DNA from: Pedobacter cryoconitis
GTDB lineage: Bacteria; Bacteroidota; Bacteroidia; Sphingobacteriales; Sphingobacteriaceae
Assembly: GCF_001590605.1 (NCBI RefSeq)
Contig: NZ_CP014504.1
Coordinates: 2,914,001-2,978,000 of the forward strand
Length of the DNA: 64,000 nucleotides
Reading direction: 5' to 3'
In this document: positions 9,731 to 18,344 of the stretch, in pieces
Layout of the letters: each line of letters begins with the position of its first letter
Position numbering within the stretch: position 1 is the first letter of the stretch
Position numbers and translations under genes: made by a program
The notes under the pieces: model-generated
What the model saw: the letters and a program-made list of their open reading frames with translations, nothing else
What the model was told of the DNA's origin: nothing
The model's database searches: none

Positions 9731-10918
9731 TTATTTTGCTGAATTGGACATTAATAATTGCACTGTTTTTATCTTGATATTGTTGTTGGATGCCAGCATT
9801 AAAGGCGTTTCTTCGTTACTGTTAACCACATTCACATCTGCCCCCGATTCAATCAGCAACTTTACTTTTTTATAAATATCCTTTGCTTTTTGTTCATCCA
9901 GCACGATATTATACTTGCACACCTTATGCAAGATCGTTTCGCCCAGATCATCCTGCTCATTAATTTCTATTTTACCTGTTGCCAGCGCTATTTCTAAAGT
10001 TTCGAAAGATTTTTCCGCTAACCAGTCCAGACCGGATTTTTGCTGGTCATAATGTGGTGCTTTCTGGTTGATGTCTGCGCCTGCTTCTAAAAGTTTTGGC
10101 AAAATGCTGATATAGGAATTATTATTCAGACGGCTCAAATAAAAAGATAAAAGCGTGTTTCCGGTATCATCTACCTGATCAAAATCTGGCGTGGTATAAG
10201 CTGCCAGTTTATCATATAGTTTTTCACTGAACTGATCTACAACTGCGCGCGTAAAAGCTGTTTTACCCTTTTGATCCTGCACATTTGCATCTGCTCCATT
10301 TTCTAAAAGCAAATCCAGATAATCAATCTTATTATTATTGATGGCTGCCATGAGCGGGGTTTCTCCGATTATATTTCCCTTATTAACATCTAAACCAGCC
10401 TCAATTAAGACCTCCATATAAGCGATCGCTTTTTCAGGGGCCATCATTCTTTTATTAACAACTTCATAAAGCAGGCTCTGCTCTGCGTTATTCGTATAAT
10501 TTACATCACAGCCTGCGTCAATCAGCGCCTGAATAACCTTAACATCTGCGCCATTTTCAAACGCATAACTCAATAAGGTTAGCCCCCCTATCTCATCATT
10601 GATATTATCCAGTTTCCCCAAAAAGCCGGACAACCAGTCAATTGATTCTTCATCTGCCGGAAATTCTCTGATTATGGTTTCGAAAATTGTATTCCGGAAA
10701 GAATCATATTCGTAAATATCTGTTTCAATAGTTTTATCAGCTATCCAAAGGTCAATAATTTCAAATTCTTTAGCTTTGATGACCTGACTGAAAGGAAGGG
10801 TGAAATTGGATTGACTGGTTACGTCTTTAGGGATTTTTTCACCACTGCGGAGTAAGGATTTCGCTTTTTCAAAGTCTCTGGATTGGATTGCACTTACAAT
10901 TTCACTTTCGATTCTCAT
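9731..10918 (-). CDS. ankyrin-repeat protein
   Basis: 395 residues. Ankyrin repeats are diverged at the N-terminus and clear from about residue 130 (DVKVIQALIDAGCDVNYTN, KIDYLDLLLENGADANVQD, KVKLLIESGADVNVVNSNEE). The N-terminal 125 residues look helical and carry DFEKAKSLLRSGEKIP, itself a degenerate repeat. No signal peptide. First gene of the ankyrin pair; the partner gene starts 12 bp downstream. The two proteins are related in plan but not recent duplicates. Function unknown. Confidence 0.88.
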   Translation of the reverse strand: MRIESEIVSAIQSRDFEKAKSLLRSGEKIPKDVTSQSNFTLPFSQVIKAKEFEIIDLWIADKTIETDIYEYDSFRNTIFETIIREFPADEESIDWLSGFLGKLDNINDEIGGLTLLSYAFENGADVKVIQALIDAGCDVNYTNNAEQSLLYEVVNKRMMAPEKAIAYMEVLIEAGLDVNKGNIIGETPLMAAINNNKIDYLDLLLENGADANVQDQKGKTAFTRAVVDQFSEKLYDKLAAYTTPDFDQVDDTGNTLLSFYLSRLNNNSYISILPKLLEAGADINQKAPHYDQQKSGLDWLAEKSFETLEIALATGKIEINEQDDLGETILHKVCKYNIVLDEQKAKDIYKKVKLLIESGADVNVVNSNEETPLMLASNNNIKIKTVQLLMSNSAK

Positions 10919-10997
10919 TTTATATTTGTAGTTTTCTGTTTATAAGTATAACTCGAAATACGGCTAAATGTTTTACAGCAGCGATAATATATTTTCT

Positions 10998-11675
10998 TTA
11001 ATCACTAATTAGCTTAAAGTGTGCTTTTTTATACACGTCCTTTTGTACGTGTGCTTTCAGGTTTCTAAACGTTTCCAGCGGGCCTTTGGTCGCAAATAGA
11101 TTAATTAACCAGGCTGGTATATTGCCCATAGGATCAACCTCCAATATATATTCCGCTCTGACCAGATTTTTACTCACTGGAGTAATCGTCCATTTTCCAA
11201 CCGAATGGCTGATTCTGACTACATCTTTCTTTTCTCCGATATATCCTGGAATACAGGGAGAATTTACGGTGATTACTTTAGTCTGAGGATCCTGCTCTGC
11301 TTGAATATGGACTACATAATCACGATCTTCTGCTGGCCAGGGAACATCAACAAGAGAGTAATAGATCAGATCCAGTGGAGAAACCTGTTTAATCATCACA
11401 TTTTCTTTGCTGTGGTAAACCCATTCACCACAAGTTTGTATATCCATAATCGCAGCAAGCAATTGTGAAGAAGAAGCCGGAATGCTGGTGACTACTTTGA
11501 TTGCTTTGATTTTAGAATTTTCAATCGGGCGCATATAAACCTGAATACCTTCTTTATTGACAGATAAAGACCATTTTTCTTGAGCTGAGGCCAAATTCAG
11601 ACCTGTAAAAAACAAGATAAAAGAAAGAAACAAGAGGTGGAAACTGGTGAACTTTGACATAAAAAACTGCCGCAT
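10998..11675 (-). CDS. secreted START-domain lipid-binding-type protein
   Basis: 225 residues. A signal peptide ends near the ASAQ site at about residue 32; the ATG at 11660 (sixth residue) may be the real start, because it gives a more typical signal. The mature part resembles START/polyketide-cyclase-like proteins: KEGIQVYMRP, the segment DIQTCGEWVYHSKENVMIKQ, and VDVPWPAEDRDYVVH with WTITPVSKNLVRAEYILEVDP. Such proteins hold a hydrophobic ligand in a helix-grip pocket. Probably periplasmic. Ligand unknown. Confidence 0.78.
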   Translation of the reverse strand: MRQFFMSKFTSFHLLFLSFILFFTGLNLASAQEKWSLSVNKEGIQVYMRPIENSKIKAIKVVTSIPASSSQLLAAIMDIQTCGEWVYHSKENVMIKQVSPLDLIYYSLVDVPWPAEDRDYVVHIQAEQDPQTKVITVNSPCIPGYIGEKKDVVRISHSVGKWTITPVSKNLVRAEYILEVDPMGNIPAWLINLFATKGPLETFRNLKAHVQKDVYKKAHFKLISD

Positions 11676-11776
11676 AAAAAGATAATTTAACCGGGCAGTA
11701 AAAATACATAAATCGTATTTACAGGACTATTTTTATATATTTATATCAGTCATCATGAAGTAATTATACTGCAATT

Positions 11777-11808
11777 TTGCTCTAACCATTTAGATTTCAG
11801 TACATTTG
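11777..11808 (+). promoter_or_regulatory. candidate promoter (TTG ... TACATTTG)
   Basis: TTG at 11777-11779 and TACATTTG at 11801-11808, 21 nt apart, match the Bacteroidota promoter pattern. It lies about 100 bp upstream of the L,D-transpeptidase-like gene, leaving a leader of roughly 90 nt. Confidence 0.45.
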
Positions 11809-11906
11809 TTCAATTAAAACTAAAAAAACCTCCTCAAAACCTACATCATCTGAAGAAAAAGACTACCTAATTAATCGTATCAAACATAGCACTTAAACCC
11901 CAATCT

Positions 11907-12689
11907 ATGAGAAAATACCTTTTAGGCGGAGCAGGAATAACATTTAGCATACTTGCCCTGACCATTATAATTAGCTGGATACCTTGTTCAAACCGGAATT
12001 TACCGGACAAAGTTGTTACCCAAGACTCACTTTACAATTTGCATGTCAACAAAATCTACCATGCAGCCCATCTGGAGCAAACAGGTCTTAGTCCCCAGGT
12101 TTTTGAGAAAGCATTGACTGGATTTTATAACCTTAAAAATGTCGGGAAGGTTTCCAGTGAAAAATCTATTTTGACTATTGCAGACTTCGACCAGAACAGT
12201 ACAAAAAAGCGGCTCTGGATTATAGATCTGTCAACGGACTCCCTGCTATTAAATACCTGGGTAGCCCATGGTCAGCGTAGCGGTGATGATTTAGCCACCC
12301 GTTTCTCTGATGTAACGGATTCTTACGAAAGCAGTCTTGGTTTTTATGTGACTGCCGAAGTTTATAAAGGAAAACATGGACGCTCACTCCGCCTGGATGG
12401 TATGGATGAAGGTTACAATTCAAACGCCAGAAAGCGCTCTATCGTAGTTCATGGTGCACCTTATGTGAGCCAGGGAACAATTAATGAGTTAGGAAGACTA
12501 GGACGCAGCCAGGGTTGCCCGGCAGTACCAGCAGAGCTGTCTGATAAAGTAATCAATACGATTGAAGGCAAGACGGTTATTTTTATCAATGGAACACATC
12601 AATCTTATTTTTCAAAATATCTGGATGTGCATCTTGCAGCAAACATCGTTGTGCCTATGCAAGACAGCAGTTTAATCGCCCGTATATAA
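11907..12689 (+). CDS. murein L,D-transpeptidase catalytic domain protein
   Basis: 260 residues. An N-terminal hydrophobic segment (residues 5-25) followed by WIPCSN suggests a lipoprotein or membrane anchor. The catalytic region has the histidine segment SIVVHGAPYVS and the nucleophile segment GRLGRSQGCPAVP, the H...S/R-x-G-C pattern of YkuD-like enzymes in the variant family of secreted murein L,D-transpeptidase-like proteins. It would cross-link or trim peptidoglycan in the periplasm. Monocistronic and convergent with sbcC. Confidence 0.85.
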   Translation: MRKYLLGGAGITFSILALTIIISWIPCSNRNLPDKVVTQDSLYNLHVNKIYHAAHLEQTGLSPQVFEKALTGFYNLKNVGKVSSEKSILTIADFDQNSTKKRLWIIDLSTDSLLLNTWVAHGQRSGDDLATRFSDVTDSYESSLGFYVTAEVYKGKHGRSLRLDGMDEGYNSNARKRSIVVHGAPYVSQGTINELGRLGRSQGCPAVPAELSDKVINTIEGKTVIFINGTHQSYFSKYLDVHLAANIVVPMQDSSLIARI

Positions 12690-12711
12690 CTAGATTTATA
12701 AGCAGAGAAAA

Positions 12712-12745
12712 GCATGATGCCCAATTGTTTTATTGCGCATCATGC
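12712..12745. terminator. terminator hairpin between ldt-like gene and sbcC
   Basis: Perfect 9-bp arms GCATGATGC / GCATCATGC with a 16-base loop. It straddles the sbcC stop codon; on the minus strand it is followed by TTTTCTC, so it probably ends the sbcDC transcript and perhaps the convergent one too. Confidence 0.55.
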
Positions 12746-15700
12746 CTTATCAATTCCCCATAGCTAAACAAGGCTATTTTACTCGATCCTCCCGGCTGTC
12801 TGCTCAATTGTATCTGTGTACCTATCCGCTCCTTCAAAGTCTCCACATGCGAGATAATACCAATACTTTTACCATTCGCCTGCAAGTTCTCCAATGCGGT
12901 AATCGCAACATCCAGCGTTTCTGCGTCCAGTGTACCAAACCCTTCATCAATAAACAACGAATTGATCTGTACTTTGCGGCTTGCCAGGTCTGATAAACCT
13001 AAAGCCAGCGAAAGGCTGACCAGGAAACTCTCTCCGCCAGAAAGCGTAGACATCGGCCTGATTACATCTGCCTGATAGCCATCAATGATCTGCAAATCCA
13101 GATCCTTTTCAGGACTTTTCAGAATACTGTACCGATCACTTAACCGCAGCAAATGGCGGTTTGCCAATTCTGTTAACCTCGCTAAAGTAAGTCCCTGCGC
13201 AAAGCGGCTGAATCTTTTACCATCAGCCGATCCGATCAAAGCAGCCAGTTTCTGGAAACGATCCGACTGTTTTTGCTGTTCAGCAATTTGCCCCGCAACT
13301 TCACTATGCTTTAATTTCAGCAGGTCATCTTCAGCAAGCTGATGTCTTAACCTCACCATCTGCTCTACTAAAACTCTCAATTGCTGGCTATATTCTTCCA
13401 GCTGAGGACTGATGGCCTCAGTGGTCTCTTCTGTTAACGCTTTTTGTTTTTCCAGATCCAGATCCTTTTCAGCGGCCAGCAAGAGGCTTTTGCCTGATGC
13501 AATTTTCTGTAAAGCTTCTTTCTGCAATTCATCGGTAGCCTTTGCTTCCTCCTCAGGTAAATACAACTGCTTCAACTCCGTTAAACTTTGTAATCCCTCT
13601 TTCGTAAGCTTACCCATTAGTTTTTCTAAATGATTATTAAACAGCTCCTTAGTTGATAAGTTAGAAACATGGAGTGTTGCTTTCCGGTCTTCAATAATCC
13701 TAACTTTTGCCTGCTTTTCTTGCAATACACGCTGAAAATCCTCAGCTTCTTCCCTATATTTCTTTAAAGCATTTACCAATTGCATTCTTTCCTGCACAGG
13801 ATCTTTTGAGCCAAAGAGTTCAATACGATCTTCTTGCAATTGCTGCCAGATCTTTTCTTCTTCCTTCAATTGTCCCGTAAGCAATTCAATCTGATCCTTC
13901 TTCTCATTCCATACCAGAAGACTATTTTTAAGCTCGGTTTCCTGCTGACGAAGATCAGGCTGCAATTGATTTAATTCTTTTTCAGAGGTTTCATAACGGT
14001 TAAACCGTTCTTTCATCTCAGCAATAATTTCTTCAGTACGTTCTGCTTCAAAAATAATCCCGAATGGCTTAGTCAATTGAACAGCTTTAGCCACCATCAC
14101 TTTAATTTCCTGCTCAGCTGCTTCAAGCTCCTGTACAATTAAATTCAATTGTTTCTCAGCAAAACTGATGGTTAAACCTGCTTGCTCAATTTTATTCCGC
14201 TCCTGTCCTAAAACTTCTTTTTGCGTGACAATTTGTAGTTCCACTGCATTAAGTTGCGCTTGCGTATTCTTTACTGCCTTTAACTGAATTTCTAAAGCTT
14301 GCTGTTGCAATTTCTTTCTCTTGATGACCGCCTCTATAATTCCAGGCTTAACAAGCTCTAAAGGCTTTGGTAACTGCTCATTATTGGCATTAAACTCCAA
14401 AAGACGCTGTGTGATTGCTTCTTGTAGAACTATCAAAGATTGCTCTGAGGTCTGCACCTGATGATCCAGTGTATTCAGCGCGATCAGTTGTTGGTTTAAA
14501 TTCTTTTTTAGCAAATTAACCTGCTCCAGCTGTTGATTGCGCCTGGTTGCCGACTCCGTTAACTTACTGGTATATTTTCCTTCCACAAATGGATGATGTA
14601 CCGAGCCGCAAAGCGGACAAGGCCGTTCTGGTTCCAATTGTAAACGGTCTGCATCATACTTCTGTACTTTCACTTCCAGCTCATAAATTTGCTGTAAATA
14701 GTCTAGCTGGATTGCTCCTTCTGTACTTTCCAATTCCAGTTTAGCTACTGCCTGCGCTACCGAAACCTTCTGCTTTTGGTAAGTCTCTAAAGCCGCAGTC
14801 AATGCATTTTGCTCGGTCAAAAGCTTATGGTATTGGCCAGACAAACGTAATTGCTGTTCGGAAGTCTGGATCAGCACAGGCAATATGCTTAAATCTGCTT
14901 CTAGTTCCTCTACAGATTTTCCGGCCAAAGTGTGCGCTAATTCCTGACTAAACCGGGCTATTGCTGTCTGAAATTCAACCAGCTTAAGTTCCAGTAAACC
15001 ACTGTTTTTTTCGGCCTCAACAACCATCAGCTTCCCTTTTTCTGCCTGATTTTTATACTCCAGCAAATGTTTTTGCTTACCAGCAGCACTAGCTTCCAAA
15101 CTCTTCAGCTGCTGTACCATCTGGCCAAATACAATCACTTCTTTATCCAGCTCACGTTCTTTAGCATTGCTTTTCAGCCACTCCGAAAGTATATCAATCC
15201 GCTGTTTTAAAGTTTTTAACTGCTGGTCCATACGCAGCCGGGCAGTAGTAATAGTTTGAAGATTTAAATTAGCTTCCTCAAAAGATTTCCTGATCTTATC
15301 CAGCTCGTTTTTAACCTGTTCAATCCGCAAATCCTTCTTAACCACTGCCTCAAATACTGGTTCAGACTCCGTTATAGTTTGCTCCGTTAATTCAATTTTC
15401 TGTTTGGCCTGCTCCAAAGCAGTCTTCATCACAGCTTCCTCTTTAACTAAATCCGGATGCGCTGCTTCTGCCTGCTGTAAATCATGCTGGATTTTAAGCT
15501 GCTGGCTCTCTATGGTAGCTAATTCGGCTAATGCAGGGCGATGCACCAATGCGGACAAATGCTTTTGAAGCCTGAAAAAACGATCCTCATGCGCAGTATA
15601 AAAAAGCTCATCAGCAGACAAACTCTGCAGCAATTCCGTTTTCCTGGTTTCTAATTTCCCAAGCGTATTCAACCAGTCAATTTTAGTCCTCAACAATTTT

Positions 15701-16410
15701 TCCTGCACTTTTAACTCGCTCTCCTGCTCAGAAAGTGCCAGTAAACTATCCTGGTAAATCGTTCTTTCTTCAGTAGCCAGTAAAACTACATGATCCAATT
15801 GTCCTCTTAACTGATCCAGTTTCGCCCGTTCTTCTTTTGCTTTTTCGTAAGCATCTATAGAAATCTGCGAATAAATACCTGTATCGGTTATCCTTTCCAG
15901 CAGTTCACTTCTTTCATTCTCATCTGCTTTCAAAAAGCGTGTAAAATCCCCCTGCGATAAAATCACAGAGCGTAAAAACTGGTTATAATCCAGTCCGCAT
16001 AACTCTACAATTTTATCTCTCACCTCCTGCAAAGGATGCTCAATAATAATAGTGCCGCTAACCGCTTCAGCAAGCTCCATTTTTTGCGTTTGCAATGCAC
16101 CTTCAGCTTTTCCGCGGCTACGCCTGATAGACCATTTGGCCCTATATAATTTATCTTTAACTTCGAACTCTACTTCCGCAAAAGACTCGCCCGTATGCCG
16201 GGTCATAATCTCAAACACATCCTTGGTATGGCGGTGTACCCGTCCATACAAAGCGACTGTAATCGCATCCAGTATAGTTGTTTTTCCAGCACCAGTAGGC
16301 CCTGTAATTGCAAAGATCCCGCTTTCAGTAAAAGGAGGCTGATCAAAACGAATCTCATGCTGCCCTTTCAGGGAGTTAAGATTTAAAAATCTGATACTTA
16401 TAATCTTCAT
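12730..16410 (-). CDS. sbcC: exonuclease subunit SbcC (SMC-like ATPase)
   Basis: 1226 residues, somewhat longer than E. coli SbcC. N-terminal Walker A GPTGAGKTT at 37-45; long coiled coils; a zinc hook CPLC near residue 598 (in RPCPLCGSVHHP); C-terminal ABC signature TLSGGESFLVSLSLALGLSDL-type segment and Walker B/D-loop FIDEGFGTLDAETLD. With SbcD it forms an ATP-dependent nuclease that opens DNA hairpins and protein-blocked ends. The start overlaps the sbcD stop by 4 bp (ATGA), so translation is coupled. Confidence 0.95.
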   Translation of the reverse strand: MKIISIRFLNLNSLKGQHEIRFDQPPFTESGIFAITGPTGAGKTTILDAITVALYGRVHRHTKDVFEIMTRHTGESFAEVEFEVKDKLYRAKWSIRRSRGKAEGALQTQKMELAEAVSGTIIIEHPLQEVRDKIVELCGLDYNQFLRSVILSQGDFTRFLKADENERSELLERITDTGIYSQISIDAYEKAKEERAKLDQLRGQLDHVVLLATEERTIYQDSLLALSEQESELKVQEKLLRTKIDWLNTLGKLETRKTELLQSLSADELFYTAHEDRFFRLQKHLSALVHRPALAELATIESQQLKIQHDLQQAEAAHPDLVKEEAVMKTALEQAKQKIELTEQTITESEPVFEAVVKKDLRIEQVKNELDKIRKSFEEANLNLQTITTARLRMDQQLKTLKQRIDILSEWLKSNAKERELDKEVIVFGQMVQQLKSLEASAAGKQKHLLEYKNQAEKGKLMVVEAEKNSGLLELKLVEFQTAIARFSQELAHTLAGKSVEELEADLSILPVLIQTSEQQLRLSGQYHKLLTEQNALTAALETYQKQKVSVAQAVAKLELESTEGAIQLDYLQQIYELEVKVQKYDADRLQLEPERPCPLCGSVHHPFVEGKYTSKLTESATRRNQQLEQVNLLKKNLNQQLIALNTLDHQVQTSEQSLIVLQEAITQRLLEFNANNEQLPKPLELVKPGIIEAVIKRKKLQQQALEIQLKAVKNTQAQLNAVELQIVTQKEVLGQERNKIEQAGLTISFAEKQLNLIVQELEAAEQEIKVMVAKAVQLTKPFGIIFEAERTEEIIAEMKERFNRYETSEKELNQLQPDLRQQETELKNSLLVWNEKKDQIELLTGQLKEEEKIWQQLQEDRIELFGSKDPVQERMQLVNALKKYREEAEDFQRVLQEKQAKVRIIEDRKATLHVSNLSTKELFNNHLEKLMGKLTKEGLQSLTELKQLYLPEEEAKATDELQKEALQKIASGKSLLLAAEKDLDLEKQKALTEETTEAISPQLEEYSQQLRVLVEQMVRLRHQLAEDDLLKLKHSEVAGQIAEQQKQSDRFQKLAALIGSADGKRFSRFAQGLTLARLTELANRHLLRLSDRYSILKSPEKDLDLQIIDGYQADVIRPMSTLSGGESFLVSLSLALGLSDLASRKVQINSLFIDEGFGTLDAETLDVAITALENLQANGKSIGIISHVETLKERIGTQIQLSRQPGGSSKIALFSYGELIRHDAQ

Positions 16411-17633
16411 CCCTTATCCTCCTTTTGTGCCATATATTCTAAAACCTCTTTGAAAGTAAGCAGCAGGTCCGCATGGTCCTGTTCCGGATATTCTGCCTCA
16501 CAACGTTTTAAAAACACGGTCTGCGGATCAAGATCCGTCAATGCCATAGCCTCATGCGTTTGTTCATCCAGATTCAGGACTGCTCTTGTTCTGAGCTGCC
16601 GGGGAAATAACCGTTCTATAAATGGCTTATTCACGATCAGCGTATTCAACTGTTCCTCTAAATCAAAAATGAAGGCTGCTGTTTCCACCTGAACCTCTAC
16701 CCATGCCGGATATAATGTGCCAGGATCTTCCAGTAAAACCAATTTAGTCTTCACCTTTTCAAAGTCCCCTTTAATCCTGATCAGCTTGCGGTAACCAGGC
16801 ACTTCAACTTCTACCAGGCTAACCAACTCCCCTGCTTCAAATTCAAGAACAATAACCTGTTTTCTATCGTCAGTTTCAGAAAAACTCAATGGAATTGGCG
16901 AACCTGAATACCGGATATGATTCATTTCATTGATTACCTGCGGGCGATGGATATGCCCCAATGCCACATAATCAAACTCTACCGGGAACTGATCTCCACC
17001 AACCTGCCCCAAATTACCTACATGGATCTCTTTTTCACTATCCGAAGTACTCGACCCTGCAGCAAAAAGATGTCCTGTAGCAATGACCGGAATGTGATTA
17101 GCCTTATATTCCCCGATATATTCTTTGAAACGATGATAGTGATCACAAATCCCCTGTTTAATCCGGGTTTCTCTTTCTTCAGCAGTTTCGCCAGAAACAG
17201 AAAGTCTGATATCGCGGTCACGCAGAAAAGGGACGGCACAAACTACCAGTTCCAGTTCACCCGAAGGATTGTGTATTTCTATAATCTGATCTGTAAAATC
17301 TTCAGGGACCCCGCCAATAATGTGTACATTAAAGTACTTAAGCAGTGTAGAGGGGGCGTTTAGGGTACTGATAGAATCATGGTTGCCCCCAATAATGATT
17401 ACTTCTCTGCAGTTCGTATCCTTTACCCTTCTCAAAAAACCATAATACTGCTCAAAAGCTGTATTAGAGGGGCTACCGGTATCAAAAACATCACCAGCAA
17501 CGATTAAAACATCTATTTTTTCGGTCTGTAAAGTCTGTATCAGCCAGTCCAGAAAAGCCTGATGCTCCTCTGTACGTTCACTTTGTTCCAGTCTTTTTCC
17601 CAGGTGCCAGTCGGCCGTATGAAGAATTCTCAT
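16407..17633 (-). CDS. sbcD: exonuclease subunit SbcD (Mre11-type nuclease)
   Basis: 408 residues. The calcineurin-like phosphoesterase motifs appear in order: LHTADWHLGKRLE (D8, H10), VAGDVFDTGSPS, IGGNHDS, ATGHLFAAG and ALGHIHRPQ, which together ligate two metals for the nuclease reaction. First gene of the sbcDC pair, overlapping sbcC by 4 bp. A 16-bp perfect inverted repeat ends only 6 bp before its ATG, which could affect initiation. Confidence 0.96.
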   Translation of the reverse strand: MRILHTADWHLGKRLEQSERTEEHQAFLDWLIQTLQTEKIDVLIVAGDVFDTGSPSNTAFEQYYGFLRRVKDTNCREVIIIGGNHDSISTLNAPSTLLKYFNVHIIGGVPEDFTDQIIEIHNPSGELELVVCAVPFLRDRDIRLSVSGETAEERETRIKQGICDHYHRFKEYIGEYKANHIPVIATGHLFAAGSSTSDSEKEIHVGNLGQVGGDQFPVEFDYVALGHIHRPQVINEMNHIRYSGSPIPLSFSETDDRKQVIVLEFEAGELVSLVEVEVPGYRKLIRIKGDFEKVKTKLVLLEDPGTLYPAWVEVQVETAAFIFDLEEQLNTLIVNKPFIERLFPRQLRTRAVLNLDEQTHEAMALTDLDPQTVFLKRCEAEYPEQDHADLLLTFKEVLEYMAQKEDKG

Positions 17634-17639
17634 TGCCTG

Positions 17640-17677
17640 CTAAATTAAACAATTGCCCAGACAATTGTTTAATTTAG
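17640..17677. repeat. 16-bp perfect inverted repeat in the sbcD leader
   Basis: Arms CTAAATTAAACAATTG and its exact reverse complement around the 6-base loop CCCAGA, ending 6 bp upstream of the sbcD ATG (17633). It also lies 15 bp after the stop of the upstream gene. There is no T-run on either side, so it looks less like a terminator than like an operator or a hairpin that hides the sbcD start region. Confidence 0.8.
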
Positions 17678-17692
17678 GCAAAGCCTGTTTCA

Positions 17693-18121
17693 TTAGTTTT
17701 GTGTATTCACCCCATTACCAGGTGCAGCAGAAATCAAACTATCTACTACAAACACACTTACCCCTCTCCAGGGCAGTGGACTGATATATTCTTTATAATG
17801 CACTTCAATATTAGACCCTGCATTTTTATTCAGTTGTTCAGCAACCTTCGGATCTGTTACCGAAAACATAAACTCATTAGAAGCTATATTTCCCGGGGCC
17901 TGAGAACGTATTCCGGTCTGAATGAGACGCCCTTCATTTGTCTTAAACATATATCCCTTTTTCACGAAGTAATTCAGCTGACCGGCCTTCACACCTTCAC
18001 CAAAAACAAAGAAATATCTATAATAGCCAAAACCAGCCAAAAATAAAACCACAATCAATATCAATATAGTCCAGAATTTACCTCTTGACTTTTTTTGCGG
18101 AGGAGTATTTATATTTTCCAT
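17693..18121 (-). CDS. small membrane-anchored conserved hypothetical protein
   Basis: 142 residues. A single transmembrane helix (about residues 15-33, WTILILIVVLFLAGFGYYR) follows a basic N-terminus; the rest should be periplasmic, with GVKAGQLNYFVKKGYMFKTNEGRLIQ and the C-terminal segment VHYKEYISPLPWRGVSVFVVD. This plan matches a small Bacteroidota family whose database names, as far as I recall, are unreliable and unrelated to real function. It sits 59 bp upstream of sbcD on the same strand. Function unknown. Confidence 0.7.
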   Translation of the reverse strand: MENINTPPQKKSRGKFWTILILIVVLFLAGFGYYRYFFVFGEGVKAGQLNYFVKKGYMFKTNEGRLIQTGIRSQAPGNIASNEFMFSVTDPKVAEQLNKNAGSNIEVHYKEYISPLPWRGVSVFVVDSLISAAPGNGVNTQN

Positions 18122-18293
18122 AGAAGATGTTTTCTAAGTCGGTAATCAACAACTGTTCCATAATCAATTATCGCTGTCCCAACCCTCTTGTAATCAATTA
18201 AACACGCATAATACCTTCAAAACATGTCCTGAAAACCAATACAACATTCAATTAATCAGGATAATTTCTCTAATAATAAACCGCTATAAAATA

Positions 18294-18330
18294 AAAAAGG
18301 ATACACTACCAAAGTAATGTATCCCTTTTG
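18294..18330 (-). terminator. rho-independent terminator of the RND efflux operon
   Basis: GGATACA / TGTATCC stem flanked by A/T tracts; read leftwards the hairpin is followed by a run of T (TTTTTTATTTTAT), 15 bp after the outer-membrane factor stop codon. Confidence 0.8.
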
Positions 18331-18344
18331 AAATTTTTTAGAGT

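Noticed and set aside
16917..17363. 148-codon plus-strand open frame inside sbcD
   Set aside because: Antisense to a well-conserved gene with all nuclease motifs; no family resemblance and no regulatory signals.
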